Of a DNA stretch of 64,000 nt, positions 50,979 to 58,338 are shown piece after piece (within the stretch, counting starts at the first letter, position 1; the number at the start of each line of letters is the position of its first letter). Made by a program: the position numbers and the translations under genes. This DNA is from Streptantibioticus ferralitis (GTDB lineage Bacteria > Actinomycetota > Actinomycetes > Streptomycetales > Streptomycetaceae). The notes below the pieces were generated by a model. That model was not told the origin of the DNA, did no database searches, and saw only the letters and a list, made by a program, of their open reading frames with translations. Location of the stretch: the NCBI RefSeq assembly GCF_029223525.1, contig NZ_JARHTQ010000015.1:1-64000 (forward strand), written 5' to 3'.

Positions 50979-51992
50979 ATGGTTGTTCATCGCATCGCAA
51001 ACGGCAGCGACGACCACGGCTCAGAACGCGAACTTCCTTTGGATGTTGCGCGGGAGTGCTTCACCTTGCTGGTGACCGGGCCGAACCCACTGTCCCTGGA
51101 CGGCCGCGAGTTCCGCGGCCTGCCGAACCGGCTGATCCCGCTCGATGAGTTGCGGGACCGGATGCTGCGGCGGCGCTGCCCGCGTGCCACGCGCGATACC
51201 GTGTGGGCGCACCTGGTGCGCCGTTCGCACCAGGAGGGCGCGACGTGGACGCTGGCGTGTGCGGGCATGGCGGTGCCCGCGCTGAGCGGTGTGGCGCGCT
51301 GGCTCTCGTCCCGCTTCCCTGGTGATCCGTTCGATGTCCACGCCGAGGTCCTGTCGGGCTTCCTGAGCGCGCTGTCGACCATCGATCTCGGCCGACCGCG
51401 GGTGTTGGTGCGGCTGCGGTGGGCGGCCTACCGCCAAGGGTTCGCGGCGCTGTCGGAAGCGCTGGACGCTCCCACTCCGGTCGCACCCGGATTCCGCTCC
51501 GCTGCGCCCCGACCGCCGTGGGGCCACCCCGACTTGGTGTTGGCCAAGGCGGTCCGCTCCTTGGTCCTGACCCGGACCGAGGCCGACCTGATCGGCGCAA
51601 CCCGACTCGACGACATGGCGATCGCCGACTGGGCGGACCGGCACCAGACCACACCGGGGGCCGCCTACAAGGTCCGTCAACGGGCCGAGGCCCGGCTCGT
51701 CGCCTTCCTCCGCGACGAGGCCCGCGACGTCGACCCCGATGACCCGGTCGCCGCCTCCGCGATCGACGGCCTGTCGAACGCCGGGCCCGCTTCCGACCGC
51801 GCCAGCGGTCCAACGCACCCCGCCCCGTCACAGTCCGTAACGCCCCCTTCGGCCGGCGACGTGTCGGACCGGGCCGAGAAATCTTCGATCGGCGTGTCCA
51901 AAAAGGGGCTTGAATCCGGCCTTTTGAGGTGCGGGAGCACCACGCCCGCCTCGACGTCCACGCCGCCCTCGGAGGTGCGCCGATGCGCCTGA
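50979..51992 (+). CDS. sigma-factor-like regulator
   Basis: 337 residues from the ATG at 50979 with GAGGAGG upstream; a GTG at 50871 is in frame but lacks a site. The N-terminal part (LRDRMLRRRCPRATRDTVWAHLVRRS) and the middle (FLSALSTIDLGRPRVLVRLRWAAYRQGF) recall sigma region 2. LTRTEADLIGATRLDDMAIADWADRHQTTPGAAYKVRQRAEARLVAFL (about 198-245) is a helix-turn-helix like sigma region 4. The C-terminal 80 residues are disordered, and their codons contain copy B of the conserved element. It probably switches on the element's transfer genes. Its end overlaps the pilin gene by 10 bases. Confidence 0.7.
   Translation: MVVHRIANGSDDHGSERELPLDVARECFTLLVTGPNPLSLDGREFRGLPNRLIPLDELRDRMLRRRCPRATRDTVWAHLVRRSHQEGATWTLACAGMAVPALSGVARWLSSRFPGDPFDVHAEVLSGFLSALSTIDLGRPRVLVRLRWAAYRQGFAALSEALDAPTPVAPGFRSAAPRPPWGHPDLVLAKAVRSLVLTRTEADLIGATRLDDMAIADWADRHQTTPGAAYKVRQRAEARLVAFLRDEARDVDPDDPVAASAIDGLSNAGPASDRASGPTHPAPSQSVTPPSAGDVSDRAEKSSIGVSKKGLESGLLRCGSTTPASTSTPPSEVRRCA
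51881..51931 (+). promoter_or_regulatory. conserved upstream element, copy B (conjugation operon)
   Basis: GTGTCCAAAA, GAATCC and GGCCTTTTGAGGTG occur in order, 51 bases before the pilin-like gene start at 51983. It lies inside the 3' end of the regulator gene. Similar to copy A at 50391-50447 over about 52 positions when both are read toward their downstream genes. Confidence 0.65.
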
Positions 51993-52393
51993 TACCTCTC
52001 TCCCACCGCCTCAGCCGCGCCACCGTCCGGGCGACGGTCACCGGGTGGCGACCGGTCCCCTGGCTGCGCCGGTCGCTGCTGCTGGCCGGGCTTGCTCTCC
52101 TGGCGCCGCTGTTCGCCGCTTCGGCGGCACACGCCGAAGCGGTGCAGGCCCTGGCGCTGGCTGGTTCGGTCAATGACGTCCTCAACAACGTCCGCAACTG
52201 GATCATGGGCATCCTGGCGGGCCTGGCCACCGTCTTCTTGTCCATTGGCGGGGTCCGGTACGTCATGGCGGGCGGCGACCCCAGCGAGGTCGAGAAGGCC
52301 AAGACGGCGTTCAAGAGCGCAGGTTTGGGTTACGCGCTGGCTGCGCTGGCGCCGCTGGTGGTCCAGATCCTCAAGGGGATCGTGGGGGCCTGA
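51983..52393 (+). CDS. pilin-like T4SS protein (TrbC/VirB2-like)
   Basis: 136 residues from the ATG at 51983 with GGAGGTG 6 bases upstream. A long signal segment (LRRSLLLAGLALLAPLFAASAAHAEA) has an Ala-His-Ala cleavage site. The mature part has two hydrophobic helices, VRNWIMGILAGLATVFLSIGGVRYVM and KSAGLGYALAALAPLVVQILKGIV, split by a short polar loop with GGDPSEVEKAK. This is the layout of VirB2/TrbC pilins of type IV secretion systems in Gram-positives. It is followed at once by the VirB6-like gene. Confidence 0.85.
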   Translation: MRLIPLSHRLSRATVRATVTGWRPVPWLRRSLLLAGLALLAPLFAASAAHAEAVQALALAGSVNDVLNNVRNWIMGILAGLATVFLSIGGVRYVMAGGDPSEVEKAKTAFKSAGLGYALAALAPLVVQILKGIVGA

Positions 52394-54318
52394 TGTCGAC
52401 CGCGGTTTTCACTCGTTCGCTTCCTGACCCGGCTCCGCCCCGTCCCACGATGGCGGACGGCGCGGGGATGCGGGGAGCCGGTCGGCGGGCTCGCCGCTCC
52501 CAGAGGGGCAGCGGGCGGCGTCGCTGGCGCACGATCGCCGTCCTCGGCGGGTTGGTGCTCGTCGTGGCGTCCGTCGTGCTCGCGCAGGCCGACCCGCGTC
52601 CTTCCCCCGCACCGGGGCCCGCACCGACGGCGTCCGCGCCGGCGACACCGGCGCCGTCGACCACGGCGTCCCCGTGTGCGTCTTCGGCCTGCCATCCGCG
52701 CCCTGGAGCGTCGGCCCCGTCCAAGCCCTCATCGCCGCCGTCGCCGACCGCGCTGCCTTCGCCGAGCGCGTCGAACACCGGTAGCGGGGCCGGCGGGATC
52801 ACCGGATGGATCACGGGTGCGATCACCGGGGCCATCAACTCCTTCTTCAAGGGCGTGGTCGTCGCTGCCCTCAACCCTCTGCTGAACCTGCTGGGCAAGA
52901 CGCTGCTGACCACCCCAACACCCGCCTCGTTGCCGCGGATCGGGGAGTTGTGGAACAACTCCTGGGCCATCGCGATGGCCTGCTACGCGCTTCTGGTGAC
53001 GGTCGCCGGTGTGGTGGTCATGGCGCACGAGACGGCTCAGACCCGCTACTCGATCAAGGAGATGGCCGCACGGATCCCCTTGGGCTTCATCGCTGCTGCG
53101 ATGTCGCTGTTCCTGGCGGGCCAGGCCATCACGATCGCCAACGCCCTCTCCCAGGCCCTCATGGGCCCCGGAGTCGACGAGAACAGCGCCGCCATCACGC
53201 TGCGGAACATCGTGCTCAACCCGCTCAACGCCCTCGACAACAGCTTCTACCTGGTCCTGCTCGGAGCCGTGTTGGCCGGGATGCTGGTCGCGGTCCTGGT
53301 CACCTACGCCGTACGAGTCGCCCTGACCGTCATGCTGATCGCCGGAGCACCGATCGCGCTGATGTGCCACGCCCTGCCACAGACCGACGGCATCGCGCGG
53401 TGGTGGTGGAAGTCCTTCGGCGGCGTCCTGGCCATCCAGATCGTCCAATCCGTCGCGCTGATCACCGCGTTGCGGGTGTTCCTGGCGCCGGGCGGGTTCA
53501 CCCTGCTCGGCCCCACCCCGGACGGGCTGGTCAACATCCTCGTCGCGCTCGGGCTGATGTACATCCTGTTCAAGATCCCCTTCTGGATCCTTAGCGCGAC
53601 CCGGCTCAGCAATAGGCGCTCGCTCGCCGGGAGCCTCGTGCGCACGGTCGTGATGGCCAAGACGTTCGGCCTCCTGCGCAGCGCGGCGGGCAAGGGCTCC
53701 CGCCCGCGACCCTCCCGAAACCCGCGACCCTCGGGACCGCCTCCACCGCAGCGCGGCGGGAGGGGTCCCCGGCCTGGGCCCCGACCTGGCTCGCCGAGGA
53801 CACCGCGTACGCCGCTGCGCCCGCCAGGCTCCCCGCTGTTCATCTCGCCCAACCCGCCCTCGCCCACGGCCCACCGAGCGACCGGGCGGGCAGCCGGACC
53901 GCCGCCCATGCCCGTCTTCCAGGCCCCCGGAGCACCGGCTAACGGACCCAGCGTCCCGCCGGCCTCCCCACCGCCCAGGCCGAGTGGCCCACCCGGGCAG
54001 CCGGTCTTCCGGGCGCCCGGCACCACCCAGCCTCCGCCCCGAGCCCCGCGGCGCACCACGCCGCCCGGACCGCCGACGTTCCGGCAGCCGAATCCGCAAC
54101 CGACACCCCACCCGAGCCGGGCCAACCAGCCTCCCGCTCCCGCCACTTTCCAGCCTCCGGCGGCGACCAGCACCCCGCGGCCGGTGCGCCGCACCTACCC
54201 ACCGGCTCCCACAACTTTCAGCTCACCCCCACCGGCCAGCACCCCGCCCAGGAGGCGCACGCCTCCACCACCACCGTCCCGGAGCGGTCAGAACTCGCAA
54301 GGAGGTGACCGGCGATGA
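52393..54318 (+). CDS. VirB6/TrbL-like conjugation membrane protein
   Basis: 641 residues; its ATG overlaps the pilin stop (TGATG). It has an N-terminal helix at about 43-63, a Ser/Pro outer linker, an amphipathic segment (GITGWITGAITGAINSFFKGVV), and five or six membrane helices from about 188 to 415 (SWAIAMACYALLVTVAGVVVM and further). The last 210 residues are Pro/Arg-rich and low in complexity, probably inside the cell. VirB6-type proteins build the channel in the inner membrane. The Pro-rich tail is a typical actinobacterial addition. Confidence 0.82.
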   Translation: MSTAVFTRSLPDPAPPRPTMADGAGMRGAGRRARRSQRGSGRRRWRTIAVLGGLVLVVASVVLAQADPRPSPAPGPAPTASAPATPAPSTTASPCASSACHPRPGASAPSKPSSPPSPTALPSPSASNTGSGAGGITGWITGAITGAINSFFKGVVVAALNPLLNLLGKTLLTTPTPASLPRIGELWNNSWAIAMACYALLVTVAGVVVMAHETAQTRYSIKEMAARIPLGFIAAAMSLFLAGQAITIANALSQALMGPGVDENSAAITLRNIVLNPLNALDNSFYLVLLGAVLAGMLVAVLVTYAVRVALTVMLIAGAPIALMCHALPQTDGIARWWWKSFGGVLAIQIVQSVALITALRVFLAPGGFTLLGPTPDGLVNILVALGLMYILFKIPFWILSATRLSNRRSLAGSLVRTVVMAKTFGLLRSAAGKGSRPRPSRNPRPSGPPPPQRGGRGPRPGPRPGSPRTPRTPLRPPGSPLFISPNPPSPTAHRATGRAAGPPPMPVFQAPGAPANGPSVPPASPPPRPSGPPGQPVFRAPGTTQPPPRAPRRTTPPGPPTFRQPNPQPTPHPSRANQPPAPATFQPPAATSTPRPVRRTYPPAPTTFSSPPPASTPPRRRTPPPPPSRSGQNSQGGDRR

Positions 54319-55445
54319 GCCAGATGGTGCGGATCCCCGCGGACGTCGACCGGGAAGACCGGGTCCTGGCCAGCCTCACCGCCCGACAACTGCTGATCCT
54401 GGCGGTCACCGGCCTCGTGCTGTACGGGGGCTGGTCGGTCACCCGTGCCTTCCTGCCGCTGCCCGTCTTCGCGGTGGTGGCACTGCCCATCGGCGCCACA
54501 GCCGCCGTCCTGGCCCTGGGGCAGCGGGACGGCCTCTCCCTGGACCGGCTCGCGCTCGCCGCGCTCCGGCAACGCGTGGCCCCCCGCTACCGGGTGGCCG
54601 CTCCCGAAGGCATCCACCCCGCCCCCGGGTGGCTTGTCAACCGAGTCACCGCAGGCCAACAGAGCGAGCACGCGGCCATCTCGCCAGCGGCGTTGCGGCT
54701 GCCGGCCGAGCAGATCAGCGAGGCCGGGGTGATCGACCTGGGCAGCGATGGACTGGCCGTCGTGGCGGTGTGCAGCACGGTCAACTTCGCGCTGCGCACC
54801 CCCGCCGAACAGGAAGGGCTGGTAGCGGCGTTCGGCCGGTACCTGCACTCGCTCACCGCACCGGTCCAGATCCTGATCAGGGCCGAACGCCTCGATCTGT
54901 CCGGGCAGATCGCCGAACTGCGGCAGTGTGCTCCCGGCCTGCCACACCCCGCGCTGGAGCATGCGGCTGGCGAGCACGCCGACTACCTGCACCAGCTCAC
55001 CGGCACCACCGACCTGTTGCGCCGCCAAGTCCTGCTCGTCCTGCGCGAACCCGTCCACGCCACCGGCCCGGTCGACGGGCTCGGTGGCGCCTCCCCCCTC
55101 TCCGCGCTCACCCGGCGCCGCGCCGCCAACCAGCAGGGCGAACCCGTCGACCACGCCACCCGCCGGGCGGCCGAAGCACGCCTGGTCCGCCGACTCGCCG
55201 AAGCCAGCGAACTGCTGTCCCCGGCGGACATCATCGTCACCCCCCTGGACCCCGGCCAGGCCACCGCTGTACTCGCCGCGGCGTGCAACCCCGACAGCCT
55301 CATCCCCCCGTCCTCCCGCCTCGCCGGAGCCGACGAGGTGATCACCACAGCGGCATCCGAGGAGCCGTGGGCCGAGCAGGGAGACGAACAAGGCTGGGCG
55401 GATGAGCCCTGGAACGACACCCACGGAAGGAGGCGCACGACGTGA
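54315..55445 (+). CDS. PrgI-like (VirB3-type) conjugation protein
   Basis: 376 residues. It overlaps both neighbours (ATGA at the start, GTGA at the end). VRIPADVDREDRVLASLTARQLLILAVTGLVLY is the PrgI start, with two membrane helices in the first 70 residues (QLLILAVTGLVLYGGWSV and LPVFAVVALPIGATAAVLAL). The long soluble part (about 90-376; QLTGTTDLLRRQVLLVLREP and EARLVRRLAEASELLSPADI) resembles the N-terminal domain of VirB4-type ATPases such as the neighbour, as if part of VirB4 were carried here. It should work with the VirB4 protein encoded next. Confidence 0.85.
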   Translation: MSQMVRIPADVDREDRVLASLTARQLLILAVTGLVLYGGWSVTRAFLPLPVFAVVALPIGATAAVLALGQRDGLSLDRLALAALRQRVAPRYRVAAPEGIHPAPGWLVNRVTAGQQSEHAAISPAALRLPAEQISEAGVIDLGSDGLAVVAVCSTVNFALRTPAEQEGLVAAFGRYLHSLTAPVQILIRAERLDLSGQIAELRQCAPGLPHPALEHAAGEHADYLHQLTGTTDLLRRQVLLVLREPVHATGPVDGLGGASPLSALTRRRAANQQGEPVDHATRRAAEARLVRRLAEASELLSPADIIVTPLDPGQATAVLAAACNPDSLIPPSSRLAGADEVITTAASEEPWAEQGDEQGWADEPWNDTHGRRRTT

Positions 55446-57364
55446 AACGCCCCCGCCGCACACGATCCTCGCTTCCTGATCAGCCTCCGAGCCTGGCCGC
55501 GCCGTCGGTGGGCGGGGCCGGGGCATTCACTCCCGATGCGCTCGCCGTCGCGCCCCGGCATCTGGAAGTCGGCGGCGAACACGTAGCCTCCTTCGCGATC
55601 ACCGGCTTCCCCCGGGAGGTCAGTGCAGGCTGGCTGCAACCGTTGCTGACCTACCCGGGACGGGTGGACGTCGCGCTGCACGTCGAGCCGATCGACCCGG
55701 TCACCGCGGCCAACCGGCTCAAGCGGCAGCTGGCCAAGCTGGAGTCCGGACGCCGATACGCCGACGAGAAGGGCCGGCTGATCGATCCGCAGGTGGAGGC
55801 CGCGACCGAGGACGCCTACGACCTGTCCGCCCGGGTGGCCCGCGGCGAGGGCAAGCTGTTCCGCCTCGGCCTGTACCTGACCGTGCACGCCTCCAGCACC
55901 GAGGAGTTGGCCGACGAGGTAGCCGCCGTCCGCTCGCTGGCCGCGAGCTTGCTGCTGGACGCCAAGCCGACCACCTACCGCAGCCTGCAAGGCTGGGTCA
56001 CCTGCCTGCCGATGGGCCTGGACCTGATCAAGATGCGGCGCACCTTCGACACCGCCGCCCTGTCCGCCGCGTTCCCCTTCACCAGCCCCGACCTCCCTCC
56101 GGCCGACCCCACGTCGGTCGCCGCCCCGAGCGGGGTGCTGTACGGGTACAACGTCGGCAGCCAAGGTCTCGTGCATTGGGACCGGTTCGCCCTGGACAAC
56201 CACAACGCGGTCATCCTCGGCCGCTCCGGGGCCGGCAAGTCCTACCTGGTCAAGCTGGAGTTGCTGCGCTCGCTGTACCGCGGGATCGAGAACCACGTCA
56301 TCGACCCGGAGGACGAGTACGCCCGCCTGGTCGCAGCCGTCGGCGGCACCTACGTCCACCTCGGCGCCGAGGACGTCCGTCTCAACCCGTTCGACCTGCC
56401 CGTCCACACCCGCCCCGATGGGCGCCGCACCGCCCCGAAGGACGCCCTGGTCCGCCGCTCGCTGTTCTTGCACACGGTCATCGGTGTCCTGCTCGGCTCC
56501 CCGCTCGCCCCGGCGGAACGCGCAGCGCTGGACCGCGCGATCGCCGCTACCTACCAACGCGTCGGGATCACCTCCGACCCGCGCACGTGGACCCGCCCCG
56601 CGCCCTTGCTCGCCGACCTCGCCGAGGCGCTGGAGACCTGCGCCGATGCCACGGCTCAACAGGTCGCGGCCCGGCTGCACCCCTTCGTCCACGGCGCGTT
56701 CGCCGGCCTGTTCGCAGGTCCCACCAGCACTCGGCCCGAGGGCCACCTGGTGGTCTACTCCCTGCGCGACCTGCCCGACGAACTCAAAGGCATCGGCACG
56801 CTGTTGACCTTGGACGCGGTGTGGCGGCGGGTCTCCAATCCGGCGGTGCGCAAGCCCCGTCTGGTCACGGTCGACGAGGCGTGGCTGCTGATGCAGCAGA
56901 GCGCCGGGGCCGACTTCCTGTTCCGCATGGCCAAAGCCAGCCGGAAACACTGGGCCGGCCTCACCGTCGCCACCCAGGACACAGCCGATGTTCTCGGCAC
57001 GGATTTGGGCAAAGCTGTGGTGGCCAATGCCGCAACCCAAATCCTGTTGCGCCAGGCACCGCAAGCCATCGACGAAATCACCCGCACCTTCAACCTGTCC
57101 GAGGGTGAACGGCAATTCCTGCTCTCAGCCGACCGCGGCCAGGGGCTGCTGTCCACGGGCACGCAACGGGTGGCTTTCCAGAGCATCGCGTCCCCCGCCG
57201 AGCATTACTTGGTCACCACGAATCCCGCCGAACTCGCCGCCTACGCCGAATCCCATCCCACGGCAGACCCCGAGGACTCCTTCGTGGACCTCGGGAGCGA
57301 TGGGTGGGCCGGAGATGACTTCGACTCCGAGCCGGACGGTCAGATCGACCTCGAAGCGGCCTGA
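55442..57364 (+). CDS. VirB4-like conjugation ATPase
   Basis: 640 residues from the GTG at 55442. Walker A is ILGRSGAGKSYLVKLELL (about 258-275), preceded by NHNAVI and followed by IDPEDEYARLVAAVGG. Walker B is VTVDEAWLLMQ (about 476). WAGLTVATQDTADVLGTDLGKAVVANAATQILLRQ is the usual motor motif. The N-terminal 200 residues are the VirB4 partner domain. It powers pilus assembly or transfer at the membrane. It ends 78 bases before the GP88 gene, with a small hairpin between. Confidence 0.93.
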   Translation: MKRPRRTRSSLPDQPPSLAAPSVGGAGAFTPDALAVAPRHLEVGGEHVASFAITGFPREVSAGWLQPLLTYPGRVDVALHVEPIDPVTAANRLKRQLAKLESGRRYADEKGRLIDPQVEAATEDAYDLSARVARGEGKLFRLGLYLTVHASSTEELADEVAAVRSLAASLLLDAKPTTYRSLQGWVTCLPMGLDLIKMRRTFDTAALSAAFPFTSPDLPPADPTSVAAPSGVLYGYNVGSQGLVHWDRFALDNHNAVILGRSGAGKSYLVKLELLRSLYRGIENHVIDPEDEYARLVAAVGGTYVHLGAEDVRLNPFDLPVHTRPDGRRTAPKDALVRRSLFLHTVIGVLLGSPLAPAERAALDRAIAATYQRVGITSDPRTWTRPAPLLADLAEALETCADATAQQVAARLHPFVHGAFAGLFAGPTSTRPEGHLVVYSLRDLPDELKGIGTLLTLDAVWRRVSNPAVRKPRLVTVDEAWLLMQQSAGADFLFRMAKASRKHWAGLTVATQDTADVLGTDLGKAVVANAATQILLRQAPQAIDEITRTFNLSEGERQFLLSADRGQGLLSTGTQRVAFQSIASPAEHYLVTTNPAELAAYAESHPTADPEDSFVDLGSDGWAGDDFDSEPDGQIDLEAA

Positions 57365-57384
57365 TACACCCGCCACGTACGTCA

Positions 57385-57406
57385 TGCCCCTGTCTCACAG
57401 GGGGCA
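57385..57406 (+). terminator. small stem-loop after the VirB4-like gene
   Basis: TGCCCCTG and CAGGGGGCA form a stem with one bulged base and a 5-base loop. No clear U run. May reduce read-through into the GP88 gene. Confidence 0.4.
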
Positions 57407-57442
57407 CCGAACTCTTCTGCTCTTTGCGTCGAAGGGCGGTCC

Positions 57443-58291
57443 ATGTCTCCTTCCGAATCGACTCTGGCACCACTCCCACGGCGACCTTCGCGATTGCTGA
57501 CCCAGAACCGGGAGATGCGCGCGATCGGCGTGTGGAATTGGACCCTGCCCGCGTGGGCTGGACGCCTTCCCGATGGCCGAACCTACAACACCTGCCCTTC
57601 TGCTGGAATTTGCCGCCACGTGTGCTACGCCCGGCACGGCACCTACCTGTGGCCGACCGTGAAGGCCAAGCACCAGGCGAATCTCCGGTTCGTCCTCGAT
57701 GACCTACCCGGTTGGGAACAGGCCATGGCCGAAGAACTCGGTGCGACCAAGTTCCGCGGCACCTGGGTGCGGATCCACGACAGCGGCGACTTCTTCTCCG
57801 ACGCCTACCTGCTCGCCTGGCTTCGGATCATGCGCGCCCGTCCGGAGACCAATTTCTACGCCTACACCAAAGAGGTCATCCGCTTCCGCAGCCTCGTAGA
57901 GCCTGATCCACCGCCCAATTTCCTGTGGGTGTACAGCTTCGGCGGCAGCCAAGACGCCGAACTCAACGTAGAGACCGATCGGGTGGCGGACGTGTTCCCC
58001 GACGAGGAGGCGATCGCCGCGGCCGGGTGGTACTCCCAGGAAGCCAGCGATCTTCTCGCCGTGCTGGGCCCACATTTGGTCGGCATCCCGGCCAACCGCA
58101 TCCCGAACTTCCTCAAACGGCTGGGTGGGCGAACCTTCCGCTCTTGGCAAGCCGAGGTCGACGCCGAACGTCACACCGAGCGCTCCCGAGCAGATGGGCG
58201 CGGCGGCCTGCGGCTCGTCACCGGCGCTGGCCGCCCTTCACCCGCCGCCCGCCGTCCACCGGCCGCCGACCGGCACGACCGCGCCGCGTGA
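57443..58291 (+). CDS. GP88-family protein in the conjugation operon
   Basis: 282 residues from the ATG at 57443; GAAGGGCGG lies upstream. The core is TYNTCPSAGICRHVCYARHGTY (three Cys, C-x5-C-x3-C, about residues 51-61) followed by WVRIHDSGDFFSDAYLLAWLRIMR and ETNFYAYTKEVIRF. These match the GP88 family first named from mycobacteriophages, whose activity is not known. The Cys spacing and barrel-like pattern suggest a metal or iron-sulfur site. The C-terminal 50 residues are low-complexity. It lies between the VirB4 and VirD4 genes, so a role in transfer or defence of entering DNA is possible. Confidence 0.85.
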   Translation: MSPSESTLAPLPRRPSRLLTQNREMRAIGVWNWTLPAWAGRLPDGRTYNTCPSAGICRHVCYARHGTYLWPTVKAKHQANLRFVLDDLPGWEQAMAEELGATKFRGTWVRIHDSGDFFSDAYLLAWLRIMRARPETNFYAYTKEVIRFRSLVEPDPPPNFLWVYSFGGSQDAELNVETDRVADVFPDEEAIAAAGWYSQEASDLLAVLGPHLVGIPANRIPNFLKRLGGRTFRSWQAEVDAERHTERSRADGRGGLRLVTGAGRPSPAARRPPAADRHDRAA

Positions 58292-58338
58292 CCGCTTTCT
58301 CGCTGAGAAATCCCCACTCTGGAAAGGACGCTCGATCG

